NCBI RefSeq assembly: GCF_030581005.1
Contig: NZ_JAUQSX010000003.1
Location: 1-64,000, forward strand
Length of the DNA stretch: 64,000 nucleotides
Source: Hymenobacter mellowenesis
GTDB lineage: Bacteria > Bacteroidota > Bacteroidia > Cytophagales > Hymenobacteraceae
Reading direction: 5' to 3'
Position numbers and translations under genes: made by a program
Shown here: positions 17,403 through 24,446 of the stretch, one piece after another
How positions within the stretch are numbered: position 1 is the first letter of the stretch
Layout of the letters: each line of letters begins with the position of its first letter
Notes under the pieces: generated by a model
Seen by the model: only the letters and a program-made list of their open reading frames with translations
Databases searched by the model: none
Told to the model about the DNA's origin: nothing

Positions 17403-18422
17403 CTAGATACTCGCCAGGCCCTCGCTGGCCAACTGGCGCAGCACGTCGCGCAGGCCCTCGGCTTCGGCCATGAGGCGGGCTACGTGCTGCACATACTCGG
17501 CCTCCGCCCGCAGGTCGCGCTTGAGCTTGCGTAGTTCCAACTCCTGTTTTTTGCCGGTGCCACTCAGCATGAAGCCCTGGGCGCCGTATTTCAGCTCGTT
17601 CATTTCCTGCTTGAGCTGCGTTTGCTGCTGAAGGAGCGCGCGGGTGTAGCGGGCCAGTACGTCGTCGGCCTCGGCATCGGCGGGGCCCGATTCGGCCAGC
17701 AGCTGCAGCAACGTGTAGAGGTCGTCGGCCTCGTAGGCCTCGGTGATGCGCTGCATCTGAGCCGTTTTGGCGGCTTGCTTTTCGGGGTCGCGCTCCAAGT
17801 CGGGGTGGTGGGTGCGGGCGAGTTGCCGGTAGATGGTTTTGGCGTTGGATTCCAGCTGCTTTTGGTCGGCCTGTGCTTCGGCTTCCTGTTGGCGCTGGGC
17901 TTTGGTTTTGCGGCGGGCGCGGGCCGCAGCGGCCGCTTGCTCGTGCGGTGGCAGGGTGGGGTCGGGCACGAATTCCGGCGCGGCTTTGGCGCCCGTGGCT
18001 TGGTGATTCGGCCCGGCCGCCTCGGCTGCCGGGCGGTGCCCGTGGGGCGCGTATTTGCGAATAATTGCTTCTTCTTCCTCCCCAAACCGGTCTTCCAAAG
18101 CCCGCGCATTGCCCAGAATAAGCTCCGTAATCTGCTGCTCCTCCAGATGGCTGAAGTAGCCGATGAGAAGGGCATCTTCCAGCAAGGGAAACAAGCTGCG
18201 CCGGGCGTCCACCACGGCCGTGGCGGCCGGGCCCACCTGCTGCCAATAGCGCCGCCGGGCTTCGGCCTGTTCAGCGCGCAGGTCGCGCAGCCGCTCACGC
18301 AGGTTTTCCACGTCCAGAATGGCCTGCCTGAAAGCCTGTTGTGCGGGCGAACCCGTCGGCTGCTCAGCTTGCCGTACGGGCACGGTGATGGGCGAGGGAT
18401 GGGCAGAATCGGTTTTTTTCAT
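17403..18422 (-). CDS. J-domain-like coiled-coil protein
   Basis: A 339-residue cytoplasmic protein. The N-terminal third is strongly charged and helical (LRERLRDLRAEQAEARRR, likely coiled coil). A J-domain-like core with the diagnostic HPD tripeptide appears as IYRQLARTHHPDLERDPE (about residues 205-222), followed by the usual helix ITEAYEADDLYTLLQLL. The C-terminal part is again helical. An HPD motif implies stimulation of a DnaK-type chaperone, but no G/F region or zinc domain is present. It points towards the histone deacetylase-family gene upstream on the same strand and may share its transcript. Confidence 0.75.
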   Translation of the reverse strand: MKKTDSAHPSPITVPVRQAEQPTGSPAQQAFRQAILDVENLRERLRDLRAEQAEARRRYWQQVGPAATAVVDARRSLFPLLEDALLIGYFSHLEEQQITELILGNARALEDRFGEEEEAIIRKYAPHGHRPAAEAAGPNHQATGAKAAPEFVPDPTLPPHEQAAAAARARRKTKAQRQQEAEAQADQKQLESNAKTIYRQLARTHHPDLERDPEKQAAKTAQMQRITEAYEADDLYTLLQLLAESGPADAEADDVLARYTRALLQQQTQLKQEMNELKYGAQGFMLSGTGKKQELELRKLKRDLRAEAEYVQHVARLMAEAEGLRDVLRQLASEGLASI

Positions 18423-18457
18423 GGATTACAAAGGTAGAGCCGCATCGGGCCATGCAT

Positions 18458-19360
18458 TTACGGCCACAATTCAAACGCCACCCGAAACGTGTTGCAGTGC
18501 GCGTCCACGATGTCGGCCAGCCGCTCGGAATAGCCGCCGCCCATGCTCACGGCCACCGGAATGTGCTGCGCGCGGCACAGCCCGAGCACAAGTTCATCGC
18601 GCTGCCGGCAGCCGGCCGGCGTCAGGGCCAGCTTGCCCAGCTTGTCGGTGGCCAGCACATCTACCCCGGCCTGGTAGAAAATAAAATCGGGCTGTACCTG
18701 GCCGACCAAAGCCGGCAGCGTTTCCTGCAAAAGCCGCAGGTACTCCGCATCGCCGGTGCCCAACTCCAGCGGCATATCCAGGTCCGACTGCTCCTTGCGC
18801 AACGGATAATTGGCCCCGGCGTGCATCGAAAACGTGAGAACACGCGGCTCATCCCGAAAAATGCTGGCCGTGCCATCGCCCTGGTGCACGTCCAAATCCA
18901 CGATTAAAATCTGCTTCGCCAGCCCGTGCGCCAGCAGGTGGGCGGCGGCAATGGCCTGGTCGTTCAGCACGCAAAAACCTTCGCCGCGCTCAGCAAAGGC
19001 GTGGTGGGTGCCGCCGGCCAGGTTCAGCCCGATGCCGTCGCGCAACGCGTGAAGGGCCGATTGCAGCGTGCCCGCGCTGCTGCTCAGCGAGCGCCGGACC
19101 AGCTGCGGGCTTTGTGGCAAACCCAGGCGGCGCACCTCGGCGGGGCTCAGCTGCAGGTCGCGCACCTTGTGCCAGTACTCGGCGGTGTGCACGCGCAGCA
19201 CGTCTTGCTCTGCGCACAGGCCGGGCTCGTAGAAATCGGCGGGGGCGGCGATGCCCTGCCACAGCAACTGCTCCCGAATCAGGGCATATTTGGCGATGGG
19301 GAAGCGGTGCCCTTCGGGTAAATCCAGGGTGTAATGGTCGGAAGTAGCGAGGCGCGGCAT
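18458..19360 (-). CDS. Histone deacetylase-family amidohydrolase
   Basis: A 300-residue zinc amidohydrolase of the class shared by histone deacetylases, acetoin-utilisation AcuC and acetylpolyamine amidohydrolases. The block LPEGHRFPIAKYALIREQLL is at the start, GTHHAFAERGEGFCVLND carries the active-site histidines, VDLDVHQGDGTASIF the zinc Asp/His, and FYQAGVDVLATDKLG the second zinc Asp. The start is set at MPRLATSDHY, which fits the family N terminus better than an ATG 17 codons earlier. The bacterial substrate (protein acetyl-lysine or small molecule) is unknown. Confidence 0.92.
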   Translation of the reverse strand: MPRLATSDHYTLDLPEGHRFPIAKYALIREQLLWQGIAAPADFYEPGLCAEQDVLRVHTAEYWHKVRDLQLSPAEVRRLGLPQSPQLVRRSLSSSAGTLQSALHALRDGIGLNLAGGTHHAFAERGEGFCVLNDQAIAAAHLLAHGLAKQILIVDLDVHQGDGTASIFRDEPRVLTFSMHAGANYPLRKEQSDLDMPLELGTGDAEYLRLLQETLPALVGQVQPDFIFYQAGVDVLATDKLGKLALTPAGCRQRDELVLGLCRAQHIPVAVSMGGGYSERLADIVDAHCNTFRVAFELWP

Positions 19361-19659
19361 GAAGTCGTGTACTGCTAAAGGATGGTAGAGGTTAAAGTAG
19401 GAAACAGGCAATTGAAAAATTATTTGTAATTAAAAAATGCCTTGGCACGGTTGAAACTGCAGTTGGTGAAAAATATTTATTAATTATTTTGAAAATTATT
19501 TGCGCAATAAAAATTAATAGCTAACCTTTGTTACACCAAAAGCAAACAACCATGTACCGCCACCTCATATTCACCAGCAATTCGGATAAGATGCAGCCAG
19601 AACGGCTGTTCCCGCTCGGTACGTTTGCCTGATTTCAGCCCCGCTGAAACCTGACACCG

Positions 19660-19689
19660 CCCGAGCCCATAATGCTCGGGTTTTTTGTT
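19660..19689 (+). terminator. Intrinsic terminator of a short transcript
   Basis: CCCGAGC and GCTCGGG pair across a seven-base loop and are followed by TTTTTT. It ends a transcript of about 150 bases that could begin at the AT-rich promoter near 19522. Confidence 0.7.
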
Positions 19690-19861
19690 TTTAGCCGGTT
19701 TCCAGCCGTTTAGCACATTCAACCCATGCTCAATATCCGCCCCAGTTACCTGCCCCAGCAGTTTTCGAAACGGCCCGATTGCGGCTGGTCGGACCTGTGC
19801 GGTCGTGCTTCTCTTTCTTGTCGAAAACGTCGGTAGTACCGGCGCAAACTTCGCGAATTAG

Positions 19862-19892
19862 AAAAGCCCGGCCCCGAAAAGCCGGGCTTTTT
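19862..19892. terminator. Intrinsic terminator, second short transcript
   Basis: AAAAGCCCGGC and GCCGGGCTTTTT form an 11-bp stem with U tracts on both strands. It lies well upstream of the PcfJ-like gene, so PcfJ must have a promoter downstream of it. Confidence 0.7.
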
Positions 19893-20115
19893 CGTGTCGT
19901 TAACTCACAAATAAAACTCGATTTTTATTTGAACAGGAAAGGTGCGCCTAATTCAAATTGAATTAATAACGAATGCTAATTCGATTAATTGTTGCGCACC
20001 GATTCGCTAATTAATTTCAACCGTTCACCTTTCTAATTCCCCTTTTCAGCCGTGCGTTTCTTAGCTCCACCTCCTGCTTATCGGCCGCTTGCTGCGGGCC
20101 GGCCGCGCCAGCCAG

Positions 20116-20131
20116 CGGCCCATTGGTTGCG
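20116..20131 (+). promoter_or_regulatory. Possible sigma-54 (-24/-12) promoter
   Basis: CGGCCCATTGGTTGCG has GG and GC ten bases apart and ends TTGC, matching the core of TGGCACG-N4-TTGC at GG, C and TTGC. It sits about 108 bases before the PcfJ-like start. In GC-rich DNA such matches arise by chance, but RNA-repair operons with Ro60 and RtcB in enteric bacteria are sigma-54 dependent, so it is worth noting. No RtcR-type activator gene is in the window. Confidence 0.25.
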
Positions 20132-20238
20132 CCCTGCGCGACATCAGAAACGGCTGAATTCGGGCCACCTATTGCGGGCGCCCACTTCCCTTCATCGAAA
20201 ACCTAGCTAGGCGCTGTCTGCGGGCAGGCCCCCGCTTT

Positions 20239-21534
20239 ATGGCAAACCGTAACAAACCTCTCTCCGTGGAAGCTTACCGCTGGAAAGAGGCCGGTGCCGC
20301 ACTCGCGCGGCACGTCGACTGGCGCAATTGGCCCCAGTCTAAGCAAGTAGAATACCTGTTTTCCTTCGGCTCGCCCCATGCGCTTTATGAAGCACTGGGC
20401 GTCGATTCGGCCCTGGCTCAACTATTTGCGGCTTGCATGGCGGGCCGCACATTCACGAAGCAGGGCAACGTTTATCGGGCATTGCAGGCCATCTCGCTTA
20501 AGCGCACCGGCCTGCTGCACCGCCCCGAGTTGGCTCCAAATGTCGCCGCTCTGACCAGCCGATACGCCAAGCGGGTGCGTGAAGTAGCTGATTGGAAACC
20601 GAAGAGCAACAACGTGTTCCGACAGTTGGCCAGCCTGGTCCGGCATTTATTCGACCGCTACGGCAATGCGCCGGACTGGCTGATTGAATCCTGGACGCGG
20701 CCCACACTGGCGGAAGACGGCGTGAATCTGCCCGATTTGACCCTGCACCTCGGGCAAGGGCTTTCGCTACGCAGCTTCCCCCGGCTGCCCGTGCCTATCA
20801 GCAAACGGCTGGAGCACGGCATGCGGGAAGCGCCCGCCGGCTGCACCTTCCGCGAAGCCCTGCGCTACGCCCAGCTCGCCGCCCGCGACGCGCTGGCGTG
20901 GTGGGGCGTGGTGATGGAGTCGCGCCTGGGCCGCGCCCCGCTGGTCGATGATGCCTTCTGGCTGAGCGTGGTGGACTTTTTCGTGGCCTCGCCCATGGTC
21001 GACCCGCGCCATTTTGGTCCCGTCTGCGACTGGATTCATCAGAAGCGCAGCGTGGGCATCGGGGCGGAACCGGCCCAGCCGGGCTTCACCCTCAAGGGCC
21101 GCAGCATGGCCTCCGTGCTGGCCCAAACCGAACAATGGCACCACGGCCAGGCCCGGGCGCGTCGCCAATCGGGCGGCGCCAATCTGGCCGGCAGCAGCAG
21201 CTGGGCGGGCTTACCGGTGGATAATTTCTTCGCTGGACCAGTCCGCATCAAGCAGCTCACCACCGTCGAACAGCTGCAGAACGAAGGCATCGCGCAACAC
21301 AACTGCGTGGCCACTTACCTGCAATCGTGTCGGCTGGGCCGTTGCGGCATCTTTTCGCTGACCGTGGACGGCACCCGTGGCCTGACCATCGAAGTGACAG
21401 CCAACCGCACTGTGGTGCAGGTGCGCGGCAAATACAACCGCTGGATGACCACGCAGGAACACGCCTGGATAATCCAGTGGCTCAGCCAGGCCCGGTTGGT
21501 GCTCTCGAAGCACGTGGGGGTTGGGTGGGACTAG
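20239..21534 (+). CDS. PcfJ-like protein
   Basis: A 431-residue cytoplasmic protein ending in a PcfJ-type domain: EGIAQHNCVATYLQSC (about residues 348-363) with the HNCV motif, then FSLTVDGTRGLTIEV and RTVVQVRGKYNRW (about 388-400). PcfJ was named from conjugative plasmid pCF10 and its biochemical role is not known; the H-C pair suggests metal binding or catalysis. The N-terminal 300 residues are helical, basic and lack known motifs. It precedes the Ro60 gene on the same strand, which points to a role with Ro60, Y RNAs and RtcB (inference). Confidence 0.75.
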   Translation: MANRNKPLSVEAYRWKEAGAALARHVDWRNWPQSKQVEYLFSFGSPHALYEALGVDSALAQLFAACMAGRTFTKQGNVYRALQAISLKRTGLLHRPELAPNVAALTSRYAKRVREVADWKPKSNNVFRQLASLVRHLFDRYGNAPDWLIESWTRPTLAEDGVNLPDLTLHLGQGLSLRSFPRLPVPISKRLEHGMREAPAGCTFREALRYAQLAARDALAWWGVVMESRLGRAPLVDDAFWLSVVDFFVASPMVDPRHFGPVCDWIHQKRSVGIGAEPAQPGFTLKGRSMASVLAQTEQWHHGQARARRQSGGANLAGSSSWAGLPVDNFFAGPVRIKQLTTVEQLQNEGIAQHNCVATYLQSCRLGRCGIFSLTVDGTRGLTIEVTANRTVVQVRGKYNRWMTTQEHAWIIQWLSQARLVLSKHVGVGWD

Positions 21535-21544
21535 CCGGACGATG

Positions 21545-21620
21545 GTAGCGCGGACTTTTAGTCCGCGAGTTATCAACTCTACTTTGCACAATTCACTCGC
21601 GGACTAAAAGTCCGCGCTAC
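21545..21620. repeat. Perfect 26-bp inverted repeat before the Ro60 gene
   Basis: The arm begins GTAGCGCGGACTTTTAGTCC and is repeated exactly in inverted orientation 24 bases later. Each arm is itself nearly palindromic (CGGACTTTTAGTCCG). It looks like a small non-coding mobile element or a stable RNA hairpin between PcfJ and Ro60. Confidence 0.85.
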
Positions 21621-21671
21621 ACCCACGCCGCCCCACTCAACCCTCAACATTCAAAACTCAAACCTACCACT

Positions 21672-23195
21672 ATGCGCTTCAACTTCTTCTCTCGAAATAC
21701 CGCTCCCACGGTCAACCACGAAGGCGCACCCGCCTTCACGCTCATGCCCCAGGTGGAGCTGTATGCTGCCGTGGCCACCGCCGCGCTCAGCGACCAGTTC
21801 TACGAAAAAGCCGACACGCGCTTGCAGCGTTTGCGCGAGTTGGTGGCGAAGAACGAACCGCTGTTTGTGGCGCAGTTGGCGGTGTACGCCAGGGAAAGCT
21901 TGAATTTGCGCTCGGTGCCGCTGGTGCTGTGCGTGGAGCTGGCCCGCCTGCACCGCGGCGACAGCCTCGTGAGCCGCCTGGTGGCCCGCGTGGTGCAGCG
22001 CCCCGATGAAATCACGGAATTGCTGGCCTTCTACGCCCAGGCCAACAGCCGGAGCGGGACCAAAATCCTCAACCGCCTCTCCAAGCAGCTGCAAAAAGGC
22101 TTGGCCCTCAGCTTCAACCGTTTCGACGGCTACCAGCTGGCCAAGTACGACCGCGACGGTGCGGTGCGCCTGCGCGATGCCCTCTTCCTAGTGCATCCTC
22201 ACGCCAAGGATGAGGCCCAGCAAGCCCTGTTCAACCAGCTGGTGCGCGGCGAATTGCCCACGCCTTACACTTGGGAAACCGAGCTGTCGGCGGTAGGGCA
22301 GGGGACGTACGCCACCGATGCGGACCGGCAAACGGCCGTCCGCGCCACCTGGGAAACGCTCATCGGCAGCGGCAAGCTGGGCTACATGGCCCTGCTTCGC
22401 AACCTGCGCAACATCCTTGAGGCCAACGTTTCGGCCCCGGTGATGGAAAAGGTGTGCGACACGCTGGCCGACCGGTTTGCGGTGGCGCGCAGCAAGCAGC
22501 TGCCGTTCCGCTTCCTGGCCGCCTACCGCGAGGTGAAAACCCTGCAGAGCGGCCACGTGGCGGGCGTGCTGGCGGCCCTGGAAACGGCCATTGCCCACAG
22601 CGCCGTGAACCTGCGCGGTTTCGGGCACGACACCCGCGTGGTGCTGGCCTGCGACGTGTCGGGCTCGATGCAGCAACCCATTTCGGCGCGCAGCAAAGTG
22701 CTGCTCTACGACGTGGGCCTGGTGCTGAGCATGTTGCTCCAGAGCCGCTGCCAGAACGTGATTACCGGCCTGTTCGGCAACATCTGGAAGCGCATCAGCC
22801 TGCCTCGTGGCCCGGTGCTGCGCAACGTGGACGAGCTCTACCAGCGCGAAGGCGAGGTGGGTTACTCCACCAACGGCCACCTGGTGGTGCAGGAGCTGTT
22901 GCTGCGCAGCGAAGTGGTGGACAAGGTTCTGCTATTCACCGACTGCCAGCTCTGGAATAGCACCAACGGCGGCGGGGTATTCAGCCAAATCTGGGCCGAC
23001 TACCGCCGCACCGTAGCGCCCAACGCCCGCCTCTACCTCTTCGACCTGGCCGGGCACGGCACCGCCCCGCTGGAGGTGCGCCCCGAAACGGGCGTGGCCC
23101 TCATCGCCGGCTGGTCCGATAAGGTGTTCGACGTGCTGAGCGCGCTGGATAACGGTGGCTCAGCGCTGACAGAAATCGAAAAAATCGAGCTGTAA
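21672..23195 (+). CDS. rsr: Ro60-type TROVE/vWA RNA-binding protein
   Basis: A 507-residue bacterial Ro60 orthologue. The TROVE domain fills about residues 20-310 as helical repeats (LYAAVATAALSDQFYEKAD, LVAKNEPLFVAQLAVYARE, RSGTKILNRLSKQLQKGLA). A von Willebrand A domain follows, with the MIDAS loop CDVSGSMQQ near residue 326. Ro60 forms a ring that binds Y RNAs on its outer face and the ends of misfolded or damaged RNAs in its hole. Here the gene is followed directly by an eight-unit Y-RNA array and then rtcB, the same order as the Salmonella rsr-yrlBA-rtcBA operon. Two different palindromic repeats flank the gene on both sides. Confidence 0.93.
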   Translation: MRFNFFSRNTAPTVNHEGAPAFTLMPQVELYAAVATAALSDQFYEKADTRLQRLRELVAKNEPLFVAQLAVYARESLNLRSVPLVLCVELARLHRGDSLVSRLVARVVQRPDEITELLAFYAQANSRSGTKILNRLSKQLQKGLALSFNRFDGYQLAKYDRDGAVRLRDALFLVHPHAKDEAQQALFNQLVRGELPTPYTWETELSAVGQGTYATDADRQTAVRATWETLIGSGKLGYMALLRNLRNILEANVSAPVMEKVCDTLADRFAVARSKQLPFRFLAAYREVKTLQSGHVAGVLAALETAIAHSAVNLRGFGHDTRVVLACDVSGSMQQPISARSKVLLYDVGLVLSMLLQSRCQNVITGLFGNIWKRISLPRGPVLRNVDELYQREGEVGYSTNGHLVVQELLLRSEVVDKVLLFTDCQLWNSTNGGGVFSQIWADYRRTVAPNARLYLFDLAGHGTAPLEVRPETGVALIAGWSDKVFDVLSALDNGGSALTEIEKIEL

Positions 23196-23213
23196 TTAGT
23201 TGGCGTGTGAAGT

Positions 23214-23329
23214 AGAGACGCAACATTTTGCGTCTCGTCGTTGAACGGCCGGAATCGCGCCGTTTGCAATTCAAAATTGCACAGGCATAACAACATCAGC
23301 AAAGACGAGACGCAAAATGTTGCGTCTCT
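23214..23329. repeat. Perfect 26-bp inverted repeat after the Ro60 gene
   Basis: The left arm (23214-23239, beginning AGAGACGCAACATTTTGCG) is repeated exactly in inverted form at 23304-23329. Each arm has an inner palindrome (GACGCAACATTTTGCGTC). The 64-base centre has no gene. It resembles a short MITE-like element and would fold into a very stable hairpin between Ro60 and the Y-RNA array. Confidence 0.88.
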
Positions 23330-23345
23330 AACAGTAGGAAAAACC

Positions 23346-23374
23346 GGCCGGGCAATAAAGCGGAACCCCCGGCC
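23346..23374 (+). other. Hairpin at the head of the Y-RNA array
   Basis: GGCCGGG and CCCGGCC pair over 15 bases, just before the first Y-RNA unit. There is no T-run, so it is not a typical terminator; it may mark the 5' end of the array transcript or a processing site. Confidence 0.45.
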
Positions 23375-23382
23375 GCTGCGGT

Positions 23383-23489
23383 GCAAGGTGGCGTAGGCGT
23401 GGCCTACTTCGCGAGGTGCATGGAAGGCCGTTTCGGCGGCAGGGGTTCGAATCCCCTCATCATAGTGGCCCGTCGCTCATTCCCCTTGC
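23383..23489 (+). ncRNA. Y-like RNA, unit A
   Basis: Outer stem GCAAGG/CCTTGC. Core GGTGGCGTAG at 23387-23396; the 8-bp inner helix 23396-23404 with 23467-23474 pairs fully with one bulged T; TACTTCG follows at 23405-23411. The return-strand motif is the most diverged of the array (CATTCCCC where others have TGTTGCCC). Inside are a long variable-arm-like hairpin (GGCCGTTTCGGCGGC) and a complete T-arm (AGGGG-TTCGAAT-CCCCT, 23441-23457), as in class II tRNAs (Leu, Ser). No acceptor pair or D-arm is present, so the tRNA-like module is truncated. Confidence 0.72.
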
Positions 23490-23555
23490 TTTTGGTAAAT
23501 ATTTCAAAATAAAAACAGCATGACTCACGTTTAAAAATTGCCGAAATGAGGAAGA

Positions 23556-23613
23556 CGGCTGCCCACCTGGGGCAGTCGACGACCGGGACGGGGCCACCTC
23601 GGTGACCCGTTCC
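23556..23613 (+). ncRNA. Two-hairpin structured element in the A-B gap
   Basis: The 145-base gap between units A and B holds two strong adjacent stems: CGGCTGCCC/GGGCAGTCG (23556-23578) and GGGACGGG/CCCGTTCC (23585-23613) with an inner CACC/GGTG. GGCTGCC at 23557 could also pair with GGCAGCC at 23619, giving an alternative closed fold. It lacks the core motifs of the Y units and has no T-loop, so it is a different RNA or a decayed unit. Function unknown. Confidence 0.35.
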
Positions 23614-23634
23614 ACCCCGGCAGCCTCCGCATGG

Positions 23635-23759
23635 TTCAGGTGCCGTAGGCGGGCGTTACTTCGTTGGTTGAAATCTGACTGTTCATCAGAGAGATTGGGT
23701 TCGAATCCCCCTCCGTAGCCCCGGCTGCGGTTGACACGCCGGCCGCTTGTTGCCCTGAA
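23635..23759 (+). ncRNA. Y-like RNA, unit B (Asn-like anticodon arm)
   Basis: Outer stem TTCAGG/CCTGAA, then a run of T. Core GGTGCCGTAG at 23639-23648; inner helix 23648-23655 with 23737-23744 (7 of 8 pairs); TACTTCG at 23657-23663; return motif TGTTGCCC. The module starts with a classic anticodon arm, stem TCTGA/TCAGA and seven-base loop CTGTTCA (23679-23685), where positions 34-36 read GTT. A T-arm GGG-TTCGAAT-CCC follows, and then a hairpin CCGTAGCC-CC-GGCTGCGG (23713-23730) in the place of the acceptor stem. The D-arm is missing. Confidence 0.82.
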
Positions 23760-23786
23760 TTTTTCGGGATTTAAGTTAAAAAATAC

Positions 23787-23939
23787 GTTTCCGGATGGGT
23801 GCCGTAGCCGGGCCTTTCTTCGCTCCAAATGAGGGGATGGTCGCGGGTTCGACTCCCGAAGTGCCGCCGCGAGGCGGTGCGAACGCGCATTGGTAGGGCC
23901 GCCCCAACTGGCCCGGCGACTGTTGCCCCAACCGGAAAC
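23787..23939 (+). ncRNA. Y-like RNA, unit C
   Basis: Outer stem GTTTCCGG/CCGGAAAC plus TGGG/CCCA. Core GGTGCCGTAG at 23798-23807; inner helix GCCGGGCC/GGCCCGGC (23807-23814 with 23910-23917) perfect; TTCTTCG at 23816-23822; return motif TGTTGCCC. The module has a short hairpin CTCC-AAATGA-GGGG, T-arm CGGG-TTCGACT-CCCG (23844-23858), and an acceptor-like stem GTGCCGCC/GGCGGTGC (23861-23880) closed by the GNRA tetraloop GCGA. A D-loop-like TTGGTAG follows. Order is that of a circularly permuted tRNA. Confidence 0.84.
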
Positions 23940-23946
23940 AAACCCT

Positions 23947-24097
23947 TGCATTGGGTGCCGTAGGCGAGTGATACTTCGGGACTTAGTTCTGTAAAGAATT
24001 GCGGGTTCGAGTCCCGTCTCGCAGCGTCAAAACTGCGAGTGGCGAAATTGGTAGACGCGCTAATTAATAGACACCCGCCGCTTTTTGCCCCAATGCA
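23947..24097 (+). ncRNA. Y-like RNA, unit D (tRNA-Leu-like)
   Basis: Outer stem TGCATTGGG/CCCAATGCA, 9 bp perfect. Core GGTGCCGTAG at 23954-23963; inner helix 23963-23970 with 24072-24079 (7 of 8 pairs); TACTTCG at 23972-23978; return motif TTTTGCCC. The module has a class II variable-arm hairpin (AGTTCT-GTAA-AGAATT), T-arm CGGG-TTCGAGT-CCCG, and a perfect 7-bp acceptor stem CTCGCAG/CTGCGAG (24018-24039) capped by CGTCAAAA, followed by GTGGCGAAATTGGTAGACGC, the 5' part of a bacterial tRNA-Leu. This is a permuted tRNA-Leu in which the acceptor ends are joined. Confidence 0.87.
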
Positions 24098-24109
24098 TTG
24101 ATTTCAAAC

Positions 24110-24258
24110 CCTGTCCGGGTGTCGTAGCCCGGCCATACTTCGCGCTTTTAACGCCCAGGTCGCGGGTTCGAATCCCGCCGGAAATAGCCGCGAGGCCGTT
24201 TCCGTAGCTCAGTGGTAGAGCAGGACTAGCAGGCCGGGCGCTTGTTGCCCCGGGCAGG
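24110..24258 (+). ncRNA. Y-like RNA, unit E (complete permuted tRNA, Lys-like)
   Basis: Outer stem CCTGTCCGGG/CCCGGGCAGG, 10 bp. Core GGTGTCGTAG at 24118-24127; inner helix GCCCGGCC/GGCCGGGC (24127-24134 with 24232-24239) perfect; TACTTCG at 24136-24142; return motif TGTTGCCC. The module is the most complete: anticodon arm GCG-CTTTTAA-CGC with TTT at 24147-24149 (lysine), variable region, T-arm GCGGG-TTCGAAT-CCCGC (24162-24178), acceptor CGGAAA/TTTCCG (24179-24204) capped by GCC-GCGA-GGC, and D-arm GCTC-AGTGGTA-GAGC (24207-24221). All four tRNA arms are present in permuted order. Confidence 0.88.
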
Positions 24259-24263
24259 TTTTG

Positions 24264-24342
24264 GGTTGAAAAGGTGGCGTAGCGCAGCCTTACTTCGTTC
24301 TCTTAAACTCAAGCGGCTGCGCGTTTTTGACCCTTTTCAATC
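24264..24342 (+). ncRNA. Y-like RNA, unit F (minimal, no tRNA module)
   Basis: Only 79 bases. Outer stem GGTTGAAAAGG/CCTTTTCAATC, 11 bp with one G.T. Core GGTGGCGTAG at 24273-24282; inner helix GCGCAGCC/GGCTGCGC (24282-24289 with 24315-24322) perfect; TACTTCG at 24291-24297. The inner loop is only 25 bases and contains no tRNA arms. The return motif is TTTGACCC. This is the bare Ro-binding skeleton and shows which parts of the other units are structurally essential. Confidence 0.8.
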
Positions 24343-24355
24343 AAGTTTTAAGTTG

Positions 24356-24437
24356 CCGGATGCCGTAGTCTCGCGCTACTTCGACCTGTCACGTCGGTTC
24401 CTTCGGGAGCCAATACGCAAGCCGCCTGTTGCTCCGG
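24356..24437 (+). ncRNA. Y-like RNA, unit G (Asp-like anticodon arm)
   Basis: Outer stem CCGGA/TCCGG followed by TTTTTT. Core GATGCCGTAG at 24359-24368; inner helix 24368-24375 with 24416-24423 (6 of 8 pairs); TACTTCG at 24377-24383; return motif TGTTGCTCC. The insert is short: an anticodon-arm-like hairpin CGAC-CTGTCAC-GTCG (24382-24396) in which positions 34-36 read GTC (aspartate), overlapping the conserved TTCG, and a second hairpin GGTTCC-TTCG-GGAGCC (24396-24411) with a UUCG tetraloop. No T-arm or D-arm. Confidence 0.78.
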
Positions 24438-24446
24438 TTTTTTCTG

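Larger units (their letters stand above)
19361..20238. other. Leader region of the RNA-repair island, no clear gene
   Basis: About 880 bases. The first part (to about 19530) is AT-rich and includes a TAACCTTTG promoter-like box near 19522. Two short open frames (starting 19551, 26 codons, and 19726, 36 codons) each end just before a strong terminator hairpin (19660-19689 and 19862-19892), which looks like two short transcripts, either small RNAs or leader peptides. A sigma-54-like element is at 20116-20131. No tRNA cloverleaf or Y-RNA core motif was found here. Confidence 0.4.

Noticed and set aside
23460..23951. A 163-codon open frame on the minus strand across the Y-RNA array
   Set aside because: It runs antisense through two structured RNA units, has no family similarity by eye, and its length is explained by GC-rich sequence lacking stops.
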